Part shown: one piece after another, positions 19,016 to 26,588 of the stretch
Numbering within the stretch: position 1 is the stretch's first letter
Layout: the number at the start of each line of letters is the position of its first letter
Assembly: GCA_024280995.1 (NCBI GenBank)
Contig: JAMXLM010000036.1
Span: forward strand, 33,850 to 97,849
Reading direction: 5' to 3'
Length of the DNA: 64,000 bases
From: Candidatus Dormiibacterota bacterium
GTDB taxonomy: Bacteria > Chloroflexota > Dormibacteria > Dormibacterales > Dormibacteraceae
Notes under the pieces: generated by a model
The model's input: only the letters and a program-made list of their open reading frames with translations
Told to the model about the DNA's origin: nothing
Database searches by the model: none
Program-made: the position numbers and the translations under genes

Positions 19016-19081
19016 GGCGGATAGCCCGGACCAACCGACGTTTTTCGGCCTGCAAGGCGCCGATTTGTCCGGACTATCGCC
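19016..19081. terminator. Long imperfect hairpin between convergent genes, candidate bidirectional terminator
   Basis: GGCGGATAGCCCGGACCAACCG...CGCCGATTTGTCCGGACTATCGCC pairs over about 20 bp with few mismatches. Confidence 0.6.
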
Positions 19082-19094
19082 CAGAGGCGAAAGC

Positions 19095-19625
19095 TCAGGA
19101 AGTGGTGACGATCGTCCCCGCGACCTTGTCGTGAATCGCCTGCTTCTCGGGGTCCCACAGCTGCCAGAGCCAACCGATCGCCCCGATGATGCAGATCGTG
19201 AACGCGACCTCGAGCCACCAGATGAAGCCGCGCAGGACGGCCTTGCCGGTGCTCGGGAACTGACCGGTGACCTTGTCGCGAACCCTGAACCCGAAAACCA
19301 TCATGCCGACGGTCTGTCCGCGCGTGCTCCAGAAGTAGCCGAAGTAACCAAGGGTGAGAATCAGGTTGATGAGGCCGGCGAGGCTGTTGTTTCCCGCACC
19401 CTTGAAAATGGCGTCGACGATGGCGAAAACGACGAGAAGGATGATCACGTCGATCAATCCGCCCACGATGCGGAGACCCGGGCTGGCGAGATTCGACGCC
19501 GGGGCGGCCATCGCGCCGCCGTAGCTCGGCGGCATGGCCGGGGGCTGACCGGGCGGGACCATCGGCGGCGGACCGGACGGCGGGCCGGACGGCGGCGGAG
19601 GTGGGGGAGGAGGAGGGTTTTGCAT
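19095..19625 (-). CDS. RDD family membrane protein with proline-rich N-terminus
   Basis: MQNPPPPPPPPPSGPPSGPPP...; LASPGLRIVGGLIDVIILLVV, WSTRGQTVGMMVFGFRVRDK, ATG preceded by TATGAT at 9 nt. Confidence 0.85.
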   Translation of the reverse strand: MQNPPPPPPPPPSGPPSGPPPMVPPGQPPAMPPSYGGAMAAPASNLASPGLRIVGGLIDVIILLVVFAIVDAIFKGAGNNSLAGLINLILTLGYFGYFWSTRGQTVGMMVFGFRVRDKVTGQFPSTGKAVLRGFIWWLEVAFTICIIGAIGWLWQLWDPEKQAIHDKVAGTIVTTS

Positions 19626-19705
19626 GTTCCGCGTATCATATTCGGGCCTCTCCAACCTGGGGAGCCAACATGGGCGGCCAGGCCGCGTAAGGAACTGATT
19701 TTTCT

Positions 19706-20368
19706 GTGCAACTGAAAGCAACCCCACGCCAACCCCTCGGTAAGCGCTCGCGCCGCCTGGCGCGAGAGGGCAAGCTGCCCGCGATCGTCTACGGGCACAA
19801 CACCCAGGCGACGCCGATCACACTCGACCGGCTCGAGTTCCAGAAGGTATTCGTCAAGTCAGGCCGGACGCACCTGGTCGACCTCGTGATGGACGGCGAC
19901 CGCACCGAGAAGGTGCTCGTGCGCGAGATCCAGACCCACCCGCGCCGCCAGGGCCCGATCCACGTCGACTTCTACCAGGTCAACCTGCAGGAAAAGATCG
20001 AGGTCGAGGTCCCCATCCACGTCGTCGGCGAGTCGCCGGTGGTCAAGCAGGGGGACGCGGACGTCCTTCAGCCGGTTCACTCGATCCGGGTGGAGTGTCT
20101 TCCGACCGAGATCCCCGAGGACTTCGAGGTCGACATAACGCCTCTGGAAGAGATCGGCGCCGAGCTCCGTGTCTCGGATCTCAAGGTCCGCTCCGGGGTG
20201 ACCGTGCTGGACGACCCCGAGGACCTGATCGTCAAGATCGTGCCCAAGCGCGAGCTGAAGGTCGAAGAGGAGATCCCCGCCGCCGAGGCAGGTGTTCCGG
20301 CCGAGGGCGAGGCCGCCGAGGGCGAGGCCGCAGCCGAGGGCGAAGCCGAAGCCGAGACGGAAGAATGA
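19706..20368 (+). CDS. rplY: 50S ribosomal protein L25/general stress protein Ctc
   Basis: MQLKATPRQPLGKRSRRLAREGKLPAIVYGHNTQATPITLDRLEFQKV..., acidic EGEAAEGEAAAEGEAEAETEE tail. Confidence 0.92.
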   Translation: MQLKATPRQPLGKRSRRLAREGKLPAIVYGHNTQATPITLDRLEFQKVFVKSGRTHLVDLVMDGDRTEKVLVREIQTHPRRQGPIHVDFYQVNLQEKIEVEVPIHVVGESPVVKQGDADVLQPVHSIRVECLPTEIPEDFEVDITPLEEIGAELRVSDLKVRSGVTVLDDPEDLIVKIVPKRELKVEEEIPAAEAGVPAEGEAAEGEAAAEGEAEAETEE

Positions 20369-20916
20369 TCGCGGCCGCCTCCTCGGGCGGCTTCATCAAC
20401 TTCAGCGACTACTCGGCGGCGATCTTCCTGATCATCGGGCTGTGCGTCTTCGTCCTCGCGGTCCTCGCGTCGCGCCCGCTGTCCCGGATCGCAGCCAATC
20501 AGCTGCAGACGCGCTACGTCCGTCCGGAAACGATCGTCGTGGTTCGGCGCGTGGTCACATTCATCGTGATCGGCATCGGGCTGATCGCAGCTCTCGCCTT
20601 TGCGCTCGAGAGCGCCAACGTCGCCCTGTTCGGCCTTGTCCTCGCCACCATCGTGGCAGCGCTAGGTGTGCAGGACCTGCTGAGGGACTACGTCTCCGGC
20701 TACTACCTGCTGTTCGAGCGCCATCTCCGCGTCGGCGACCACATTCGGTTCAACGGGTACTCGGGAACGATCAGCGAGGTCCGCCTCCGCGTGACCCTCA
20801 TACGCAACGACGAAGGCGACGTGGTGATCGTCCCGAACTCGGAGCTCTTCAACAAACCGGTGACGATCAACAACACGACGCCTGAAGACGAGGCTAAGAA
20901 AGCGCCCCCAGCGTGA
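20365..20916 (+). CDS. Short mechanosensitive ion channel (MscS-like)
   Basis: ALGVQDLLRDYVSGYYLLFERHLRVGDHIRFNGYSGTISEVRLRVTLIRNDEGDVVIVPNS. Confidence 0.9.
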   Translation: MIAAASSGGFINFSDYSAAIFLIIGLCVFVLAVLASRPLSRIAANQLQTRYVRPETIVVVRRVVTFIVIGIGLIAALAFALESANVALFGLVLATIVAALGVQDLLRDYVSGYYLLFERHLRVGDHIRFNGYSGTISEVRLRVTLIRNDEGDVVIVPNSELFNKPVTINNTTPEDEAKKAPPA

Positions 20917-21514
20917 TCCGGCAGAGGGCCTCGTAGTCCTCGCCGGCGAGCTCGGTCTCCTGCGCGAGCAGCTGCCGAATCATCTCCGACGCCGATCCGA
21001 CGTGGATTCCGGCCGCGACCTGCGTGGCCAGCGAGCGCAGGTGGTACGTGTGGTCCGGTTTGTGGCTGCTCGTACCGAGGTCGACCTTCACCTGGTCGAG
21101 CTGCACGTGCTCTGCCCAACGCTTCACCTCCGACTCTCCGGTCTCGGGTGCATCGGAGAGATGCAGGCAGTTGAGGCCGCCGAAGATGCCGTAGCGCTCG
21201 CGCAGCGACCCAGGCCGCGATTTGGCGATCTGAGTCTCGCCGAGGTCGTAGCGCATGACCCCCAGAGCCTGGGGCGAGGCGGTGATCCGGCCGACGATCA
21301 CGGGAAGGGCGCTCATGAAGTCGACAAGCCACGGGAAGAACGGCCTTTCCTGCAGAAAGTCGTAGTGGCTCCGGATCAGCGATGCTGGCGGTTGGAACCA
21401 GTCAAGCGACTCGATCTTCCAGTCGCGCTCGGACGACAGCCAGCCCCAGATGCCGGCGCGCGGGGCGAGGCGGTATGCAGAGTCAGGCTTGAAGATGAGG
21501 AGGGCGTCGGCCAC
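20894..21514 (-). CDS. Divergent nucleoside diphosphate kinase-like protein with C-terminal extension
   Basis: ADALLIFKPDSAYR..., PFFPWLVDFMSALPVIVGRI, RYDLGETQIAKSRPGSLRERYGIFGGLNCLHLSDAPETGESEVKRW (NxxHxSD). Confidence 0.75.
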   Translation of the reverse strand: MADALLIFKPDSAYRLAPRAGIWGWLSSERDWKIESLDWFQPPASLIRSHYDFLQERPFFPWLVDFMSALPVIVGRITASPQALGVMRYDLGETQIAKSRPGSLRERYGIFGGLNCLHLSDAPETGESEVKRWAEHVQLDQVKVDLGTSSHKPDHTYHLRSLATQVAAGIHVGSASEMIRQLLAQETELAGEDYEALCRITLGALS

Positions 21515-21527
21515 AGCGGAGCTAATC

Positions 21528-22778
21528 CTATTTCGACGGATTGCGGTCGCGCGGGTTACGCGTATACACCTTGCGAGCTTTGAGATTCTCGGGCATGTGC
21601 ACCTGGCTCTTCGCGACGCCGTCGTCATAGTCGTGCGCGTACTGGTATCCCTGGCCATAGCCCATCGACTTCATTAATCCGGTCGGAGCATTGCGCAGGT
21701 GCATCGGCACCGGTTCGTTCCCCGTCTCCTGTATGAGCTCGCGCGCGGCGCCGTAGGAAGTCAGAGCCGAGTTGGACTTGGGTGCCAGCGCCAGGTAGAG
21801 GGCCGCCTCGGTCAGGGGTAATACCGCCTCCGGCATGCCGACGAAGTGTGCCGCCTGCTGAGCCGCGATGGCAACGCCAAGGGCTTGCGGATCCGCGAGC
21901 CCGATGTCCTCTGCGGCGAGGATCACGAGCCTGCGTGCAACGAACATCACGTCTTCGCCGGCCTCCAGCATCCGCGCCATCCAGTAGACGGCCGCGTCGG
22001 GATCGCTGCCGCGCACGCTTTTGATGAGCGCCGACACGATGTCGTAGTGCTGGTCGCCGGCGCGGTCGTACAGCAGGTGCCGTTCCTGCAGCGCGCGCTC
22101 GACGTGCTCGAGCCGGATTGCATTCTCACCGCCGAGCGCCGCCGCGGCCTCCAGTCCGTTCAACGCCACACGAGCGTCACCGCGGGCAATCTCGAGCAGG
22201 GCATCCATCGCGTCGGGCTCGATCGTGGCCTTGATCTGTTCAAGCCCGCGCTCGACCACCTGCTTCAGCTCCTCGCGTGTCAGCTGCTCCAGACGAAAGA
22301 CGCGGCTGCGCGACAGCAGCGGCGCGATGACCTCGAACGACGGGTTCTCGGTCGTGGCGCCGATCAACGTCACCGTCCCGTCTTCGACGTGGGGCAGGAT
22401 GGCGTCCTGCTGGGCTTTGTTGAAGCGGTGGATCTCGTCGATGAAGAGCACGGTCCGAAGCCCCGCCCGCCGGTGGACCCTGGCCTCGGCAACGGCCTTG
22501 CGCAGGTCCGCGACTCCGGCCGTGACGGCCGACATGGAGACCATCCGCGCGCTGGTCTCGCTGGCGAGCAGCCCGGCGAGGGTGGTCTTGCCGCTGCCCG
22601 GAGGGCCCCAGAGGATGATGCTGGGCAGGTTGCCGCTCTGCGTCAGGCGGCGGAGGACGTCGACGATCCTCTTCTGGCCCACGAGCTGGTCGAACTTCCG
22701 GGGTCGCAGCCGTGTCGCCAGCGGTGCCAGGGGCTCGGATCCAGCGGGCATGGGAAAGAGCTCTCCCTGGTCGCTCAT
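21528..22778 (-). CDS. rarA: Replication-associated recombination protein A (AAA ATPase)
   Basis: PLATRLRPRKFDQLVGQKRIV, IILWGPPGSGKTTLAGLLA, FIDEIHRFNKAQQDAILPHVEDGTVTLIGATTENPSFEV. Confidence 0.95.
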   Translation of the reverse strand: MSDQGELFPMPAGSEPLAPLATRLRPRKFDQLVGQKRIVDVLRRLTQSGNLPSIILWGPPGSGKTTLAGLLASETSARMVSMSAVTAGVADLRKAVAEARVHRRAGLRTVLFIDEIHRFNKAQQDAILPHVEDGTVTLIGATTENPSFEVIAPLLSRSRVFRLEQLTREELKQVVERGLEQIKATIEPDAMDALLEIARGDARVALNGLEAAAALGGENAIRLEHVERALQERHLLYDRAGDQHYDIVSALIKSVRGSDPDAAVYWMARMLEAGEDVMFVARRLVILAAEDIGLADPQALGVAIAAQQAAHFVGMPEAVLPLTEAALYLALAPKSNSALTSYGAARELIQETGNEPVPMHLRNAPTGLMKSMGYGQGYQYAHDYDDGVAKSQVHMPENLKARKVYTRNPRDRNPSK

Positions 22779-22969
22779 CTGTCAGGCCCATCCTAGGTGG
22801 CCGCAGGCCCCACCTTCGTGGCGGTGGTCAGCGAACCGGGCTCGGCGCGAAAGCCGGCAGCTCGCGCCTCCGTGGAAGCGGCGAGGGCAAAAGCCGCACG
22901 CCGTAGTTGACGACCGTGAACCCGAACTGAGCGCGAATTGCGGCGCCCCGGTCCTACAATTCGCCGGTC

Positions 22970-23614
22970 ATGGCGACCTGCTGGTACTGCAGCTCGGACG
23001 TCCCGGAGACGTCCCAGTACTGCCCGAGCTGCGGACACAGCCAGCTCGACCGAACCTCGAGCCCGCTTTTCGGCGTCGTCGACTCGACGACGGGCATCTG
23101 GAACTCGAAGTTCTTGTACGCCCTGGTCGGCCAGGAGGCGAACCGCTCCGTGCGCTACCACCGCCCTCTCTCGGTGCTGGTGGTCGAGCTCGACCACGCC
23201 GAGCACATCCACAACGAGCTCGAGCCGGTGCAGGTCGAGGCGTTGCTCCGGGAGATGGCGGAGCGGCTGGGTCAGGCCGTCCGCGACACCGACACGGTCG
23301 GGTTTCTCGACGTGGACGGGCCGCCGCACTTCGGGATCGTACTGCCCGAGACCGATGAGCAAGGCGCGGCGCTGGCGGCAGACAAGATCCGGCGCAGCAT
23401 CGCCTCTCACGACTTCGGCAGCGGCGCCTGGAGGCGGATCACCGTGAGCTGCGGGGCCGCGACGATCGACGCTCACTACCGACCCGACGACGAGGCGGGC
23501 GTCATGAACCGGCGCGAGTACACAGGCGACCTTCTGCGCGAGGCTTACCAGGCGCTCGACTTCGGCCGCTCGGCCGGGACCAACCGGACGACAGTCGGCG
23601 CTTACAGACGCTAG
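22970..23614 (+). CDS. Zinc-ribbon plus degenerate GGDEF-like domain protein
   Basis: CWYCSSDVPETSQYCPSCGHSQ (two CxxC), then GGDEF-fold-like sequence with DVDGPPHFGIVLPET at the signature position. Confidence 0.65.
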   Translation: MATCWYCSSDVPETSQYCPSCGHSQLDRTSSPLFGVVDSTTGIWNSKFLYALVGQEANRSVRYHRPLSVLVVELDHAEHIHNELEPVQVEALLREMAERLGQAVRDTDTVGFLDVDGPPHFGIVLPETDEQGAALAADKIRRSIASHDFGSGAWRRITVSCGAATIDAHYRPDDEAGVMNRREYTGDLLREAYQALDFGRSAGTNRTTVGAYRR

Positions 23615-23806
23615 GGTCGCGGGCCTCGGAGATCCGCCGCAGATTCGCGAGCGCAGACGGCCGGAGCCAAGGAAGGGGTGGCGCGACGAGGAACGCATCG
23701 TTGATGCGTGACGCTGACGCGACAGGTCCCCTGACGCCGGCTTCAGCGCGACAGCGCCCGGCCGTATGAGCCGCGAAGATGCAAGGATGCTCCGGGACCG
23801 CGGCCC
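23612..23806 (-). repeat. Copy B of the dispersed palindromic element, inverted relative to A and C
   Basis: Reverse complement aligns to A along its length: GCATCTTCGCG..CGGCCGGGCGC..GCGCTGAAGCCGGCGTC..CGTCACGCATCAACGATGCG..CTCGTCGCGCCACCCC.TCCTTGGCTCCGGCCG. Confidence 0.8.
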
Positions 23807-24440
23807 TCACAGCAGGATCTTTCTAGTCCGGCATGCGGAGGTCGAGAACCCTCATCGGGTCCTTTACGGCCACCTGTCCGGCTTCCGGCTGAGCGAGCTC
23901 GGGCGAGCACAGTCGGCGGCTGTGGGGCGGCGCCTGCAGGCTGAGGGTATCGGCCTGATCGTCCATAGCCCGCTCGAGCGCGCGAAGGAGACGGCCGAGA
24001 TAATCGCGGCCGAGCTGACGCCCGAACCGGCGCTCGAGGTCGATCCCAGGCTGGTCGAGGCGGAGTTCTCGCGCTACCTGCAGGGCGTGCCCTACTGGCA
24101 GATCCCGGTGAGGCGTCCGCTGTGGGTCGTGCACAAGGCGCGGCGGGGCATGCTGCCCGGCGACGAGACGATCGAGGTCATGGGCAAGCGGGTGCTCGAG
24201 GTCGTGCGTCGGGTCGCGATCGAGCACCCTGGTGACGCGGCCGCGCTCGTCAGCCACGCCGACCCGCTGAACGCGGCCTGGATTCTGCTCGACGGCCGGC
24301 CCCAGCACGAGCGCGAGATGCACCGCAAGGCGATCGGCAAGGCGGGGATGCTGCAGATCGATATGGACGGCGATACTCCGCGGTCATGGGAGTACATCCC
24401 TCCGCCGAAGATCGACAAGCCGGCGAGCGCGGCCGCCTAG
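23787..24440 (+). CDS. Histidine phosphatase (phosphoglycerate mutase-like)
   Basis: RIFLVRHAEVENPHRVLYGHLSGFRLSELG (RHG motif), ALVSHADPL; ATG alternatives 23766 and 23787 both lie in repeat B. Confidence 0.88.
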   Translation: MLRDRGPHSRIFLVRHAEVENPHRVLYGHLSGFRLSELGRAQSAAVGRRLQAEGIGLIVHSPLERAKETAEIIAAELTPEPALEVDPRLVEAEFSRYLQGVPYWQIPVRRPLWVVHKARRGMLPGDETIEVMGKRVLEVVRRVAIEHPGDAAALVSHADPLNAAWILLDGRPQHEREMHRKAIGKAGMLQIDMDGDTPRSWEYIPPPKIDKPASAAA

Positions 24441-24442
24441 CG

Positions 24443-25666
24443 GTGAAGCGATTCCCCAAGGGTTTTCTCTGGGGAACCTCGAGCGCGGCTCACCAGGTCG
24501 AGGGCGACAACCGCAACAACGACTGGTGGGAGTGGGAGCAAACGCCGGGCCATATCGCCAACGGCGATTCCTCCGCCGTCGCATGCGATTTCTACCACCG
24601 GTATCGCGAGGACTTCGCGATGCTGCGGGACCTGGCGCAGAACTCGCATCGGCTTTCCATCGAGTGGTCGCGGATCGAGCCGTCCGAAGGCGAGTTCGAC
24701 CAGCGGCAGATGCGCCACTACCGAGACGTCCTCGGCGAGATGCGCGAGCAGGGCCTGTTGCCGATGGTCACGCTGCACCACTTCACGAGCCCGCTCTGGT
24801 TCGTGCGCAAGGGCGGCTGGACGTCGCCCGATTCACCGCGAGCGTTCCTTCCATTCGTGCAGCGCGTGGTCGACGAGCTCGGCGACCTCGCGGGGATGTG
24901 GTGCACGATCAACGAGCCGACGATCTATGGCGTCAACGGTTGGGTCACCGGCGAGTTTCCGCCTGGCCGCCGCGGCGACCTCATCGCCAACTACCGCGTC
25001 ACGCGCCACCTTCGTCGCGCGCATGAGCTCGCCTACGCGGCGATCAAGCGGCGCCGGCCCGAATCCCAGGTCGGGTTGTCGCATCACAAGTTCCTGTTGA
25101 TGCCGGCGTCGGATTCCCCGCTCGACCGGATGGCTGCGTCGGGCGCGCAGGCGCTCACCGATCGGTGGCCGGCAGGCGCCGCGATCGAGAAGGTGATCGC
25201 GGCGCAGTCCGACTTCATCGGCATAGCCCACTACTGGGGCCAGCTGTGCGCCTTCGATCCGCGACGGCCCCAGGACCAGTTTGTGCGCAGGTTCAACCCG
25301 CCTGACGCGACGATGACCGAGATGGGATGGGCCTCGAACCCGGTGTGGATACGGCAGGTTCTGAACGAGCTCAAGCCGTTCGGGAAGCCCGTCTACGTCA
25401 CCGAGAACGGGATCGCCACCCACGACGATTCACTGCGCGAGCGCTACCTGACCGACGTGCTCGCCAACGTCCAGGCTGCGATCGAAGACGGAGTCGACGT
25501 CCGCGGCTACTTCCACTGGACGAACATGGACAACTTCGAATGGGCGCGGGGCTACCAGGCGCGGTTCGGCCTGATCGCGGTCGATCGCAAGACGCTCGAG
25601 CGGACGGTGAAGCCGAGCGCGCGGCTCTACGCCAGGATCGCGACCGCGAATGCGCTACCCGTCTAA
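24443..25666 (+). CDS. Glycoside hydrolase family 1 (beta-glucosidase-like)
   Basis: KRFPKGFLWGTSSAAHQVEGDNRNNDWWEWE, MWCTINEPTIYG, VYVTENGIAT. Confidence 0.93.
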   Translation: MKRFPKGFLWGTSSAAHQVEGDNRNNDWWEWEQTPGHIANGDSSAVACDFYHRYREDFAMLRDLAQNSHRLSIEWSRIEPSEGEFDQRQMRHYRDVLGEMREQGLLPMVTLHHFTSPLWFVRKGGWTSPDSPRAFLPFVQRVVDELGDLAGMWCTINEPTIYGVNGWVTGEFPPGRRGDLIANYRVTRHLRRAHELAYAAIKRRRPESQVGLSHHKFLLMPASDSPLDRMAASGAQALTDRWPAGAAIEKVIAAQSDFIGIAHYWGQLCAFDPRRPQDQFVRRFNPPDATMTEMGWASNPVWIRQVLNELKPFGKPVYVTENGIATHDDSLRERYLTDVLANVQAAIEDGVDVRGYFHWTNMDNFEWARGYQARFGLIAVDRKTLERTVKPSARLYARIATANALPV

Positions 25667-25667
25667 T

Positions 25668-25673
25668 TAGACT
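25668..25673 (+). promoter_or_regulatory. -10-like box TAGACT 6 nt before ccmG GTG
   Basis: TAGACT-CAGGCG-GTG. Confidence 0.5.
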
Positions 25674-25679
25674 CAGGCG

Positions 25680-26195
25680 GTGACACGCCGGTCGGTCGCG
25701 ATCGGGGCCGTAAGCATCGTCCTGGCCTCGGTCCTGATGCTCTCCCTCGCCTGGGGCTTGGGCCACGCCGCCCTCTCCAACCCGGCGGTCCTGGGCAAGC
25801 CGGCGCCGCGACTCGCGATCCAGCCCCAGTCGGGAGGCGAGGTCCGCGTCTGGGAGCTGCAGGGCAAGCCGGTGGTCTTGAACTTCTGGGCATCCTGGTG
25901 CGGGCCGTGCGTCGCAGAGGGCGGCGTGCTCGCCGACGGCGCGAGCAAGCATCCGGACGTCGCATTCGTCGGCGCCGACAACCAGGACACGACGGCAGGG
26001 TTCAGCGCCTACGAGCAAAACCATCCGCACGCCTATCCGGCGGGACCGATCGTCGCCGGGAGCTACCAGTCGTACGGAGTGGCGGGCCTGCCGGCGACGT
26101 TTTTCATCGACTCGCAGGGAGACGTCGTGGCGTCGTTCACCGGCCCGCTCGACGCGAGCACTCTCGACCACTACCTCGGACTGGTCGGCGCATGA
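25680..26195 (+). CDS. ccmG: TlpA/ResA/CcmG-like thiol-disulfide oxidoreductase
   Basis: VVLNFWASWCGPCVAEGGVL; first gene of the Ccm cluster. Confidence 0.85.
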   Translation: MTRRSVAIGAVSIVLASVLMLSLAWGLGHAALSNPAVLGKPAPRLAIQPQSGGEVRVWELQGKPVVLNFWASWCGPCVAEGGVLADGASKHPDVAFVGADNQDTTAGFSAYEQNHPHAYPAGPIVAGSYQSYGVAGLPATFFIDSQGDVVASFTGPLDASTLDHYLGLVGA

Positions 26196-26584
26196 CCCTC
26201 GCCGTCAAGTGGGGGATCCCGGTCGCGCTCGTCGCCGCGTGTGTCGGATATCTCATCTACACGACCTCAGGCGGCACGAGCGAGTACTACCTGACGGTGG
26301 CGGAGCTGCAATCGCACGCGCAGGCTCAGTCCGGAGACGTGCGCGTCGCGGGCGTCGTCCAGGACGACGTCGTGAAGTCGGACGGCGGGCTGACGGTGCG
26401 ATTCACCGAAGAGGACGGCACGGCGGCGATGCCGGTCGAGTATTCGGGCACTCTGCCGGATATCTTCAAGCCGGGGATCACGGTCGTCGCCGAAGGGCGG
26501 CTGGGCAGCGACGGCGTCTTCCACGCGAAGACGCTGCTCGCGAAGTGCCCGTCGCGCTTCTCGACCCAGCCTTACACCTCTTGA
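26192..26584 (+). CDS. ccmE: Cytochrome c maturation heme chaperone CcmE (Cys variant)
   Basis: EYYLTVAELQSHAQAQSGDVRVAGVVQDDVVKS...VVAEGRLGSDGVFHAKTLLAKCPSRFS; heme-binding His position is Cys. Confidence 0.9.
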   Translation: MTLAVKWGIPVALVAACVGYLIYTTSGGTSEYYLTVAELQSHAQAQSGDVRVAGVVQDDVVKSDGGLTVRFTEEDGTAAMPVEYSGTLPDIFKPGITVVAEGRLGSDGVFHAKTLLAKCPSRFSTQPYTS

Positions 26585-26588
26585 TTCC

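Noticed and set aside
17946-19715. 589-aa plus-strand ORF across the mutase small subunit and RDD gene
   Set aside because: Out of frame with the recognised genes and low complexity; only its first residues ([15 protein letters not shown]) are informative because they come from the repeat also seen at 23698.
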